From the NCBI RefSeq assembly GCF_001522545.3, contig NC_031770.1, positions 33,304,867 to 33,368,866 on the forward strand: DNA of 64,000 nt, written 5' to 3'. Made by a program: the position numbers and the translations under genes. The notes under the pieces are model-generated. The model was not told the DNA's origin. It saw nothing but the letters and a program-made list of their open reading frames with translations, and did no database searches. Within the stretch, counting starts at the first letter, position 1, and each line of letters begins with the position of its first letter. The DNA is from Parus major. Taxonomy: Eukaryota; Chordata; Aves; Passeriformes; Paridae. This document shows, piece by piece, positions 1 through 12,192 of this stretch.

Positions 1-2029
1 GTATTAAGGAAGAAGTTCAAAACATCAGTATATTTTCCATAAAATTTGATTATTCACCTGACATGCAGTACATCTTTCAGGGTTCAATGCTGAGGTTAAA
101 GGCTCAAGCTAAAGTAAGACTTCAGTTAAGCACATAAGCTTATGTTCAGACAGCAGGACCATACTCACTGAAAGGACAGCATGCCCAAAAGTCACTATTT
201 ATTTCAGGTTGATTGTTTGGTTCATATTATTCTGATTGTCACCTGAGAACTTCAATCACAACTACCCCTTCTAGGCTAATCCAAACATGCTGGCACACCC
301 AGCCTCTGGCAGCACAGAAGCTGAGTGCCAATTGAGGCAGCCAGTTTCCATCATTTATTGAGCTGAGCTCAGGAAATTATAGTCTTACTGTAGATATATT
401 TAAATATTCCTCCATTTCAAAGGGATTTAAAAGGAAAAACAGCTACAAAATGAACAATTCATACAGGTTCTATGTGTTTCAATTCTTAGATATTATTTTT
501 AGTAAACTACTTATTTTTACAGTACTTACTGGGATCAGAAGAAATATGGAATAAGCCAAATCCATAAATTTTTTTATTTACATAATTCTTCCAGTGCCAA
601 TGGAAAGCAGGCACCAGATGTTACCTAACTCTGAGAATTTGGATCTACATTCTCACATGGCTTTTTAACAGTGCTTATTCTTAAAGACTCCTGCTGAGAC
701 TGTTATTCTAACCATGTATTTATATGCAGCCTTTCAGAATTCTGTGTCTTTTGTATCTTAATATATTCTACACATAATAACTAGTTAATCCTGGTCTAAC
801 ACTGAATCAAGAGAACCCAAGTTAATCCAAATTTAGTAAAATTTGTTCAAGTTACAAAGATGAACAAATTCTAATCAAGATAGACAGGAGAAGAAAGGTT
901 TATTTTTTTCACGGCAGAGAGGCTTAAAATCACTTAAATTATGGATTTTGAGCAACATGGTCTAGTGGAAGGTGCCCCTGCTCAAGGCAGGGGTATTGGA
1001 ACCAGATGAACTTCAAAGTCCCTTCCAATCCAAACCACGCTATATTTCTATGATTGTGTTCAAACACCAAAAATGCAAAATCCAGAAAATACTCTATATA
1101 TGAACAGAAAACTGCAGCTAACCTAGGAGTCCTAAAACATCAGAAAATGAGCTTGCTTTATGAAAGGGTAAGCAACCATAACTAAGCCTTTATTTTTGTG
1201 ATCCTCCTTTCTCAGCCTCCAATATGAAGAAACAAACAAAACCCTCAAATATTGCCATTTACAATGAAAATTCTTTAAAAACTCAGGAGCGAGATTTTAA
1301 CTGCTCTGGCCTGGTAAGTGACTGTGAAGTCCTGGCTAAGCTGATCAGATCATGATTCTTGTGTGTAACACAACATGACAAAAACACAAATTATGGTGAA
1401 ATCACATTCACTCCAATAAAGAAATTTTGCAAGATCCAGTGCCGTTCAGGTTACATTCACATTAACACCTTCTTTAAGAGCCCCACTGATGCACAGGACT
1501 TGATAGGAAATTTTATTTTAAAGTAATTGATTTTTTTTCAAAATACTGTCTTCAAAGTATTTCATACTTCAAAATATGCCCATCTTACTAAATCTACACA
1601 CCCACTGAAGCCACCAGCACTGTCCACATAATTAAAGAAGAATGTGTTACAATTACTTTGCTGAACTTGGACTTTGACTGCCAACCAATAAACACTTGAA
1701 ACTGGTGTCTTCTCTTATTTGAAAACAAACAAACAAAACCCCAAATCAACAAACAAATGAAAAAAATTCCAAACAAAATCACCACAAAAAAAGCCCCCAC
1801 CAAAAATGCCCCCAAACCCCAACCCAGAGTGATCTAATATTCTAAGCTTTGTAAGTATTGTGTATTTAAAATAAAGCTGTTATTGAGAGTTACTCATACA
1901 CACTTTCATATGAAGACTTTCATTAGTAACAGTGAGAACAGCTCTTCTATTCAAACAGAAAAAACTTTACACATTACTTTATTATAAACATAATTGTTAC
2001 ATCATGCTTATGCATCATTTCTGACTTAC
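1..2029 (-). other. AKT3: AKT3 intron 12, partial
   Basis: Non-coding sequence downstream of exon 12 in transcription. It contains a CR1 3' fragment at about 949-1056, an A/C-rich low-complexity stretch around 1725-1815 and an AATAAA on the minus strand at 1978-1983. I looked for the standard last exon (YDEDGMDCMDNE onwards) and for the alternative human short-form end (starting CQQSDCG) and found neither, so the intron extends past the left edge. Confidence 0.9.
949..1056 (+). mobile_element. CR1 LINE 3'-end fragment
   Basis: About 110 bases resembling the CR1 3' terminus. It has the phrase ggtctagtggaaggtg, then a gcaggggtattggaacc block, a ccttccaatccaaacc block, and a degraded ttctatgatt end repeat. 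It is heavily 5'-truncated, as is usual for CR1, and lies antisense to AKT3. Confidence 0.8.
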
Positions 2030-2132
2030 ATTTTTCAGGCGGTGTTATTGTAATAGTCTGAGCTGTAAATTCTTCATCAAAATATCTGGTGTCTGTCTCA
2101 GATGTCACTTGAGGTTTAAAAGGAGGTACAAG
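2030..2132 (-). CDS. AKT3: AKT3 coding exon 12 (AGC C-terminal tail, turn motif)
   Basis: A 103-base exon with 34 codons plus one base: [20 protein letters not shown] then [14 protein letters not shown] (human residues 418-451). This is the AGC C-tail that wraps around the N-lobe. It includes the turn motif ITITPPEK, whose Thr before PP (T447 in human) is phosphorylated by mTORC2 and stabilises the protein. The acceptor is gtgcctttcag and the donor a consensus GTAAGT. The final base T is the first base of the next codon (Tyr in the standard form). The last coding exon, with the hydrophobic-motif serine (S472 in human), is not visible between 1 and 2029, so it must lie beyond the window. Confidence 0.97.
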
Positions 2133-2920
2133 CTGAAAGGCACCAAGAAATAAGAAAAAATTACTTTTAGTAATTTCTCAAATCTGCCAAATTACTATCA
2201 GGAAAACAAGTAAGTTCTCTTTCCCTATGCCCCAGATCAAACAAGTAGGTCTGTGGAGAGACAGCTGACTCTCTAACTTCTAGTAAGAGGTAAAACCCAT
2301 TTGAGTCAATCCCAAAAATACCAGTTTAGAATACTGTCAATAGCACAACAATACTAAATTCCAAGTATCACTCTCACATGACTTGCAGATAAATTGAGCT
2401 GCATAAAGATAATTACCTAGAAATTCTTCGGGCCAATTTAATTACACACATAGCTGTCAGGCAAAGGCATCTCTAGACACTTCACCACAACTGGGTGGTA
2501 TAAACAGCTAAGAAGAAAAGGACTACACAGACAGCATAATAAGCATGGTTTGGGGTTTTCTTTTCAGAAAAAGAACTACATCTGAACTTACAATCTTACT
2601 TTAAAGAAATTACATGATATGAAAATAAATTTTACATTTGAAAAAAGGCCAGTACAGGCTTAAGGGAGTTGCTGTATCTAAACCTGCCTTCTGCTTTCAC
2701 AGCACGGTGTGGGATTTCCCAAAAGCAAATCACTAGTAGCCACTCACAGCCTGCAGGCAGGACTCCCATGCCCTTCTTTTGAACCAGCTTTGCTGTACAC
2801 CTTCTCCACCAAAAGAACTGCCAGTAAATTTTTATTGGAAGGCACACTGAATATGGAATATCACACTTCATGCTGCCAGTCCAAAAACAACACAACAGTT
2901 TTGTATGTATGACATTGCAA

Positions 2921-2922
<2 letters not shown>

Positions 2923-2954
<32 letters not shown>
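2923..2954 (+). repeat. (TG)16 microsatellite
   Basis: Thirty-two bases of uninterrupted TG, about 0.8 kb upstream of exon 12 in transcription. It appears as CA repeats in the AKT3 pre-mRNA. Confidence 0.97.
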
Positions 2955-2955
<1 letters not shown>

Positions 2956-5900
2956 CGTGACAATGTTCTTGTTTGTACCTAGGAGTCCTTTGGTGCTATC
3001 TCCCCATATGCAATGTACAATACACCCTGAGAATAAGTGCAATTGATTTTCCTTTCAATACAACAGTTATATCCTGGCTCACTGATATTATCATCTGGTG
3101 TGGGGTTTTCACTAATTTCACATTCTCTCTGTCCTTAACTCCAGAACACTAACACCAAACAACTAACTTGGTCATTTGTCCCACAGCAAAGAAGGAGGAA
3201 CTGCTGCTAACTCTCTCCTTTTCCCAAGTTCTATGCACTAGATGCACAGATGTACATGACCTGTACATACTAAGAGACTGATATCATCTGATCCATATCT
3301 TCAGTAACAGTGCAAGCAATTATTAAGCAAAACCAAATCTATCACTTCATATACCTAACATAGTACAATAAATCTGATGGATACTTTTACAAAACTAAGT
3401 TCATCTTTCCCTTACATTGTCCTGAATGGAAATCATATAACAGCAGAGAAGTATTTTGAAGTAAAAGTTTGGGGCATTGTAGAGCAAATTCTTAAGGAGC
3501 TAACATATATAAACACATCAGAACAATGTTCCAGATAAAAATCAAGTTACATCCAATGTTTATAAACAAAGTACTCTATTTTATTGCACATATTCCTCCA
3601 CTTTCTGAAATTTATTTTTATATGCATCCAAGCTACCCCAAACAATTCTGCACTATTAAAGCAGATTTCCAAAATTTTTCATCTCTCCAGCAATGCAAAC
3701 ACACTATTCCTAATAAAAGACTTATTCCAGTCCAACATCCCACATTGCCATTTTAGTTTTGTTTTTCTCTCTGAAAAAAGAACTCTCTAAGAGCCAAAAA
3801 ACCCTGAAAACACCAACCAAGAAATGCAGCACACAAAACAAAAGAAAACAAAAGAAAACTAAAAAGCCGACACAATATTACAGGAAGCCAAGTAATATAT
3901 TCTAGTCAAGGCCAAGTGTCCACCACATCCTTTTAAAATGACAGTTTACAGATCGCAGCAATAAATTCTGTATGAAAAATACTTATAAGATAACAGGTTT
4001 ATAACAATTTTACTACTTCCCTGATTGGAATGCTTTTTACTGGTTAGAAACGAAAAATGCCATTTCATAAAAAAATAAAACTTGTCATTTTAAAATAATG
4101 AAAATACAAGCTTAGGAATTTTTTTTTTTTTCTCAAGTCAAGGATAAGAAGCAATGTCTTTTCAATGGTGCAGCATACATAAGCAGTAGAACAAACTAAT
4201 CCTGCTGTGAAGTACACCTGAGACCTTTCATGCTACAACTGCTTTGCAAAGAGAAGGAGCAAATCCTCACTTCACAGGCTGCAACAAGTGTGAGGTTGAA
4301 GTAGTTAATGAAACACAAAAGGTATGGCAAGGTAAGATCATTATAGGTAGCAGTGTATGGATGTGCTGCTGGAGAGGAAAAGGAAAATGCATCATATGAC
4401 AAGTTTCTTTCACAAGAACTTACAGGCCAACTACTGTTTTATCCAGGGATTTGTTACTTCTTTGTTCTTAATCCACTGAGATGAACAAGCCTCACTACAA
4501 CTTTAAATCATCCCCTTGTTCTCTCCATCTACCTGAAATAGTAATGGTTATGTAAAATACTTTGAAAACATTATTTTAGGAAGAGAAGCACAGCACTAAG
4601 TGATTCTTAAGGAACAAATAATTGCAATTATTTTAATCAGGTATGAAAAGCACCATTAAAACAAAACTCATTAAGCTGGTGCTCCAATTCAATGTTCAAC
4701 AGCTAGGCTTACTAGAAAACTTTTTATCAATGACATCCAATAATTTTGCTGATGAAAATTGCAGTGATGACAGAAGTTCAGCTGTCTGGGGAAGTGAAAC
4801 AAATAGAAGACATGAAGCTCCAGGCTGTAGCAAAAAGGAAGGGACCTGATGCAAATTTATGTCAATGTATTTTTTAGGATTCATCTATCTTACAGCAGTA
4901 TCTTTCATATCCTGGATATTAAAGGCATTTGGAAACTTCACTGACTACAAAAACAAACTGTCCAGCCATGCAGCTCTCCACAACAGCATACACTGTTTTT
5001 TACCTAGGCTGTGCCCTTATGTGCACCAACAACCCCTAAAAGCTTTGGAAAAGTGGAAGCAATAGCTGAGGTTAAGAAGCACAGATAAAGCTGAACAGAA
5101 GTAGCAGAAAGGTTTCTTCAATCTTTCCGTACACTTTGCCTCCTTCCCTCCCAGCTTCACCTCCACCTCCCACACAGCTGTGTGGACAGAGAACTGAGGA
5201 GTGCTCCTTTCCATCTGTTCTACCTCACCTACACCAAACCAGATGGGGCTAAAGTCTTGTGGACATCCCACTCCAGACTCCTAAAGGCACACCTCCCCTT
5301 CCCCAAAGCAAATTCTTGGCAATCATCTTTCTGGAGGGGTGTCTCCTTTGTCCATTAGTTGTCAAACTTCATTTAAAAATAGAAAGCAGAATGTCCACAA
5401 ATTTCAGCTGTAATGAAACCATTAGAAAGACAAACAAGGTGGAAATGGTGCAGAGATAAACACTTAGAGTGACACTCCAGAAGCTTCCAGATACATCCCA
5501 AGGAAGACTGAAGCTGAGATTTAATAATAAAGATTAGAACACCCAACATCAACAACCACTCTGATGATCACAACATGAAGATGCCACTCTATAGCCAACA
5601 ACACTTCACATTTGGTGCACAAGGAAATAGTATCCACATGCTATTGTCACAGCTATTCCTCACTCCTGACATGAGAAATCAGAAGTCCAAGAGGGATGTA
5701 AGCACCAGAAGGCACACCCATTAACCTGTGTCTAAAAAGAGTAAAAAAAGCTTTTGTTAAAAAACACAGGCCTTGTCAGTCTTCAAGAGAATCACACTGC
5801 TTGGTCCTGGCTGCCAAGCTTTAGTGTGGGATAATTTTCTTCTTTTAGTGGCCTCAGTTCAGAAAAATGCTCCAACCAGACAAGGAACCGGACTTCCTGA

Positions 5901-6563
5901 CAATTTACTGTATGGAGCAGAAATACAGATTTTCTGGGTTTATGCATTACACACATACACATATGCATACATATGCATGTGTCTGTACAAATAAAGAAAT
6001 TAAAGTCTAAACTCAGTGTGAGTTAAGTGACTTTAAGAGTTTGTGATCAAGACAAAAATCCAATTTCATATCCATCTGTCAAATTGAATCTGCCCTGGCC
6101 ATTTCAAAGGCTTGATGTTAGAAATGACAGCAGAAGCAGCATCAAATTCTTAGCGTCTTCATTATCTCCAGTGAATGGCATTTCCATTTGGCAAACATTA
6201 AGGGCAGTGTGTGAGAAACACCACAGTTTTTCCACAGTTCAAGTCCTGGAAAATTCTCCTAGAGGAAGGAAAGGGGCAGGCACAGTATTTGACTGTTGTA
6301 AGTACACTGAGATGTGCAGACTTGATTCTACACCTTGAACTTTCTCACACTTAGTGTGCAGCTACATAAACACTTCAGTATGAGAGAAGATATGTAACAC
6401 TACTTGCTCAAAGATAATTTACCAGGAACCACTTGTCTTGATGTTGTATAGAAAGTGGCTGAAGCTACCTCAAAGTAACCGTGATACACTTAATCTGCCA
6501 AATGAAAGTGATACTTAAGAACATCAATCTGATCTTTCTTCTTTTAATTTAAAGTGAATTTTC

Positions 6564-6820
6564 AGAGAATCACACAATATGCTGAGTTGGAAGGGACCCA
6601 CAAAGATCATTGTGTTCCAGCTCTGCACCACACCATTCCCAAGAGTGATGCCATGCATCTGAGGGCGGTGTCCAAACACTTCTTGCACTCTGTCAGGCTG
6701 GTGCTGTGGCCACTTCCCTGGGGATCCTGTTCCAGTGCCCAGCCACCCTCTGGGTGAAGAACTTTTCCCTAACATTCAACCTAAACCTCCACTGACACAA
6801 CTTCAGGCCATTCCACTACC
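6564..6820 (-). mobile_element. CR1 LINE 3' fragment, about 255 bases
   Basis: Reads as the reverse complement of a CR1 3' region: agaatcacacaatatgctga, then gttggaagggaccc, ctgttccagtgcccagcc and accctctgggtgaagaactt, ending with cttcaggccattcc. 5'-truncated and diverged. It is in the same orientation as AKT3 transcription. Confidence 0.85.
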
Positions 6821-9800
6821 GTAAGAATACCATCGACCATCAGACTGCAGCCGAATTGTCCTGAATAGATGGGAAGAATACCAGTTCATGCCCCTAGAAT
6901 TTCCACCTAGGGGAAAGAGGGTAATTTGAGCTGAGCTTCAAGATGATCAATAAGCATTCCTGTAGGGACTGCTTCCTCCCCATACATGGCACCAAAGGCA
7001 GCAGCCACAGCACAGCCAGGAATTTGGAATACCCCACAGACCCTGCATGTGGTGGTCCTAGAGAGGGGGATGAGAAGGAGCTGGAATTTCAGTGGTGGAA
7101 GGATGTATGTCCACCGGAAAACTGGCTTCAGCAGGGAGGTTTACCCACAGATAAACTGTTTTCCAAGTGATACAATGCTGTTACCGTGGACAGAGGGAAT
7201 CCACAAACCCCCAGCAACGTTTGTTTCAGAATCAGAGACACTTTCCTCCCTGTAAATTCCAGCAGCTGGGAGAAGGGTGGCAATCAACATCTAGGTAAGC
7301 CCATACAGTTTAAGGTATCAGTGGAAATACAATGAAAGTATCAGACTGGTTAGATGTTGTCTGATCTTTTTACACCTTCGCATGGTAACAACACAAAGAA
7401 ATCACTGAGGGTAATTTCTGCAGGTTTTGTGGCAGTGCAGATAATTTTATGAAAGTAGTAAATACTATTCAAATAGCAACAACCTAAAATCAAGTGGTGG
7501 TACTTTCCTATTTACTTTTCCTATTTATTTTCCCTTCAATTTCTGATACACAGAAGTACTTAAATGTGCACTTAAGACCATAGTTATACTGCAGATTTTT
7601 CCAGGCCTGAGCCCAGGACTTGGATCATGGGATTTCATCATTTGCTGGGTTTGTGTCTTGAGTAAACCAAGGTAGCCACCTCTGAAGGGTAAGGAACAGC
7701 TTCTTGCAACTGTCAGACTTCCTGCTGGAAGTTACTGCCTTCACAATGGGACAGGCACCTCCAAAAGCACCACCTGCATCAAAGCCAGGCCTCCCGCTTC
7801 AACCATTGCTGCCACTTGTCCTTGTTCCCTTCCCAGCACTAGCAGATTCAGTTGTTGGCACTCTCTAATTTTCTTCAGGAACAATCAGAGGTATTACCAC
7901 AAATCAGAACATGTATCTCAGCGCAAATTTCCACATGGTTTCTCTCATCTTTCATCCATATTATATGCAGAAGGAAAACCAGGCCTCACTAAAAGGTCTG
8001 GACCTCCTTTGCCATGAAGCTACTGAGTGCTTCAAGCTGCAAGCCTCAAGAAATACCCAAATTTTGACCTTTTAAGTAATGCCCATGTGCTTTTTGTTCA
8101 GTGAAAAACCCTAAACAGAACATCTGACAACTTTAGTGTATGTCTGGTACCCAAATAAAAATACAATAAAGCAATTCTTACATGAGAAACAGAGAAATTT
8201 CAAATAGTTTCCTGATTCTACCTAAAAATAAAACAAATATTTTATTTAGTACACGGGCTTTTGAAGTCTTCAGATTTTGCCAAACTATTCAATTTCTCAT
8301 ACTCAGTCAGAGAGATAAAAACTCATCAGGGCTGAGATGATCACAGGAAGAACCTGGCACAGGCTGCTCTTTTTCATATGCCCTCATGGTTTTTCTGCCA
8401 AAAATAAATACATCAGATCACAAATGCTAACTACTATACATTTTTCATTTAAAGGCAACGACCTTCTCTGCTCCAGTATGCCATACAATATTTTTTTATC
8501 GTTATGTAGTACCAAATTAGGTTAACTAGTTAGCAGTATCAGAAACCTAATAATTCCATTTGACCATTTGGATCTGTTTGACCTGACAGAGCTGTGGTCT
8601 GTCACATGAAACACATGAAACAGTTTACAGATATACAATTCTGTTTCTAATCACACCAGTAAAGTGATAACCTAGTAAAATGATAAAATTAGAGGTACAG
8701 GAGCACAGTGTGCCCTTGTACAAAATTATTACCCAGCATCTACTTAAAATACACATAATTTTTTGGTTTCCATTCTCTGAAAGTGAACTTCAGTTCTTTC
8801 ATTTCTAACAGAAATATACTCCTGAAATGTAGCCAGAAAATAACAGTGCCATGGTGCTTAAAACTCAGGCAAAATTACTGTGAAATATTTTTACTATGCA
8901 AATAATTATATCTACTATCAATTTCTTTAAGTGACCCAACCGCTAAAGACTCTACATCCAACAACAAACAGCAACGGAAGCAAGCATAGAATAAACCTAT
9001 TTAAAAATCAAATTTATTTGTTGCTCTGAGTTATTTTAGAATAACAAAATACCTCAAAAATATTCATATAAGCATTCCAATGAACACACTTGATAAAAGT
9101 TCATTAACCTTATTATTATGTTTGAGGATTATATTTCAGAGCACAGCTCTGAAGTCTGCAGAGTGCAAGACTGTATGTGCAGAAGGAACAACTAGATATT
9201 TTAACCAGGCAAACAGCTTTGTAAGGAACAAATAGGAAAAAAACTATTTTTAATTAAACAGAAAAGCACAGTGTCAGAAGTCATTTTCATGACTTGTTTT
9301 TCCATAAAGGACACACTGTGTGATAATACAGCACAAAATTAATGCCTATGATCCTTGAAGTGAACTGTTCAACTGAGGAAATTTAGTTGATATTTCACTG
9401 GCAAATTTAGTTTCTCAAAGTAACAGTGTCCAGAGTAAACAGAGAATGACTAGAGTTTCTCTTGCTATCATACTCCAATAAGCTATAAACACTTCTATGA
9501 GCATAAAAGCAAAGTGCAGGAATTTATATATTTTTATATGATTTTTTAAAAAAAAATCATGCAAAATTCCTCCTTTTTTTTTAATAGCTCAAAAAAAAGA
9601 TCTTGACTGAAACAGATTTGCCATGTTCATTTGTAAAGAATCAAAGCACAAGCAATTAAGACTATCTATATATTCCTAACTAAATAAGATGTTGGACACA
9701 GTATAGAATTGAAAGTTCTATTTCTAATGTAAGATAATTAAGAAATGTTGTTCAAGAGAGCAAGAATAATGTAACAGCCCTTTTCTTCCTCACCCACTCT

Positions 9801-10241
9801 TAGCATATTGCAATCTTATTGATTTTAGTGGTTTTTTTTTTTACTCTAGAAAGGTCCTCAAATTGTATTTTTAGATTTTATCCTCACAGTGCTTCTCTAT
9901 GATGTCCTTACATAACCAAACAGTGGTTGAGCTCATAAAGTAACCTGATTAATAGACTTGCTCTGATTATTTATTGTAGAGTTTCTTGAAACCTTGTGAT
10001 ACTGCCAGGGAAAAATCACACTTCTATCAAGTAATTTCAGAGTACCATATTTTGTATCTTCATATACAGGATTTTATTTCAATTCCGGTATTTGTCAGAG
10101 AAGTTACCACACCAACAACCACACATTTTTAAAATTCCAGTTCAATAACAACTGAAAAAACAGTTTGTATCATTGACATTGTAGCATAAACATATTCTGC
10201 TCAGTCGTATGTCTTCCATTTTCCTTTAATTTGAACAAAGC

Positions 10242-10262
10242 AAAAAAAAAAAAAAAAAAAAA
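10242..10262 (+). repeat. A21 homopolymer
   Basis: Twenty-one consecutive A. No recognisable retrotransposed body precedes it. Confidence 0.95.
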
Positions 10263-11093
10263 GGAGAAAAAACTATCTTTTAAAATTACGCAGCTCAACT
10301 GGCAGATTAACAATGTAAAACAGTTGGGGAAAAAAGAAAAGTCTTTATCAAAATAGAAAGGGTTTATAGCAACAAGTAAATTCTTACAGAAATACTGAGA
10401 TAAAATCAGTTTCTGTATATAAAACAACTTAAGTTGAATTGAGTTTCACTCCCAAGTAAGATAAATTCATTTTCTAAAATAATTCCCAAAGTGTTGATCA
10501 TTACAGGAACAGGACTGAGTTTGGAGAAAACTGTTCCAGTTTAATTCCCAGCACTTGCTTTCTCCACAAGCTGTTTTGGCTCAGTGTTTCAACACTATTT
10601 TAATTTTCTTAGATATCTCTTCAAGTTTGAAAAAGATTTCTGCTTATACACAAACAGTCAGAAAGTAGATTTTTACCTGAGTTCCTTACAATCACTTAAT
10701 TTCTCCTTTTCATAAAACATATTTTCACTAAAAGGCAGAAATAAAATAACAATTCAGGATAAACTATATTACATTTTTCACATTATCTTGAGTCATACAT
10801 GTACTTTTCTCTTGAAAGCCCAGGAAAAAAAGAAAAGGAAAAAATTTGGATATTTACATAATAAAAGGTTTAGGTTGGTTTGCAAAATTTACTTCTGGTG
10901 AACTGACAAATTATTAATGAAAACACAGGATTAGGCAAATTGATTTTGACCTTGTTCAGAACAATTATTCATTTGTAGTAACACAAAAAAGTTGCAAAGA
11001 AAAAAATTACTAACTCCAGGGAACAGTAATCTATGACTATCATGGAAACCACCTTGCAGAAGCCAGATTATTCAATGCCATATAAAGACATAC

Positions 11094-11181
11094 CTTTTTA
11101 TCATATACATCTTGCCAGTTTACTCCAGCAAAGAAACTATGACGCATGATTTCTTTTGCATCATCTGGGCCTCCACCAAGC
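11094..11181 (-). CDS. AKT3: AKT3 coding exon 11 (end of kinase domain)
   Basis: An 88-base exon: one base finishing an Arg codon plus 29 codons, [20 protein letters not shown] and NWQDVYDKK (human residues 388-417). It finishes the kinase C-lobe and enters the AGC-kinase C-terminal extension. The Ala in SFFAGVNW replaces Ser of human AKT3 as I recall it (SFFSGVNW, position 406). The acceptor is ctctttag before GCTTGG and the donor GTATGT after AAAAAG. It joins in frame to exon 10 on one side and exon 12 (LVPPFKP) on the other. Confidence 0.97.
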
Positions 11182-11681
11182 CTAAAGAGAGTGGGGAGAA
11201 AAAAAAACACATATTAAACTTTTATAGGGAGACTAAGTTATGGTTGGAAAAGAGACCATTTCTTTTTCACTGTCTTTGCAAATTCTCACCCAATTAATAT
11301 CTAATTTTCACCTGTTAATATGAATTCTGGTGATCTCAATAGTGGAAGTACCCATGCCATGGTCTATTCTTTTTGATTGTTTGAGCTACAGTGTTCATTA
11401 CTGGTCATTATGAGCTTTTTTAGTAATTCATCAATTTTAAAAACATACTTAAGTTTAGTTTGCTTGAAAGCCAAACTAATGTCCCGGCACTATTAAAAAT
11501 CCAAACCAACCCAATAATGCTGATATAAAATTTTGCCAAGGATGTGCCAGGCACTGAATCAGTAATGACTTGTGCATGATTTTTATACAGTGTTCACTGC
11601 TGTTGCATCTGGGTGCTGTAACAATTAACCAATTACCATAAAATAGTCTCAATCTGAGTCAATTAGTATAAATTAATAAAT

Positions 11682-12192
11682 TGTAGGCCTGCTGAGAAAG
11701 TTATTTAAAGGCCATTGTAAATAACCACAGCACTCACTGTGGCCCATAGCTTGTCAAAGCCAGACTCTGTCTGGTAAATCATCTTAGGAAGTGGATTTCA
11801 CCTACTTTGGGTGAATTTGCCCAAGGTGGTTTGAGCTAAAAGAAGTGGCCACTGCTGCCAGAAGAGGAGTATCTTACCCATACCTCTCTTCTCTCATTTG
11901 CATCTACAGCATCATTCCCATTAGATGACTGTGAACAGAATCAGCTCCCTAACCTGGAGAAAAACTAACCCCGCCATGAGAACAGAAGAAATAAATGGCC
12001 AATTTTTGTTGCATTAGCAAGTCCGCTTTGACTTGACAAGCTGAGTGAGATCCCTTGAGCTGCTGTTGTTGGTTGAAAAATAACCCCACATCCAGGGATG
12101 GAAACCTCTGTCCTCAACAGCACACTGACTTTCAGGACTGCTCAGCTCTCATGTAACTTCCCCCTGAGACTGGGGATCCTACTGCCCTAACA
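11682..12192 (+). mobile_element. Possible LTR (endogenous retrovirus, about 510 bases)
   Basis: A block of mixed GC content within AT-rich intron. It begins tgtaggcctgctgagaaag, contains an AATAAA at about 11989 inside agaagaaataaatggcc, then a C-rich U5-like part ending ctgccctaaca. The layout and wording resemble avian ERV LTRs, but I cannot fix the ends. No internal retroviral frames follow, so it would be solo. It could instead be unique intron sequence. Confidence 0.4.

Larger units (their letters stand above)
2133..11093 (-). other. AKT3: AKT3 intron 11 (8961 bases)
   Basis: AT-rich intron with a (TG)16 microsatellite at 2923-2954, a CR1 fragment at about 6564-6820, an A-tract at 10242-10262 and a small inverted repeat at 9538-9560. 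Moderately GC-richer patches around 6860-7290 and 7610-7860 have no open frame or repeat that I recognise. The small open frames across it have no recognisable protein similarity. Confidence 0.9.

Noticed and set aside
1..2029. Search for the standard and short-form last exons of AKT3
   Set aside because: Neither the YDEDGMDCMDNE nor the CQQSDCG coding pattern appears, so no terminal exon is annotated.
2632..3042. 136-codon frame with a run of His-Thr
   Set aside because: The His-Thr run is the TG/CA microsatellite; the rest has no similarity to a protein I know.
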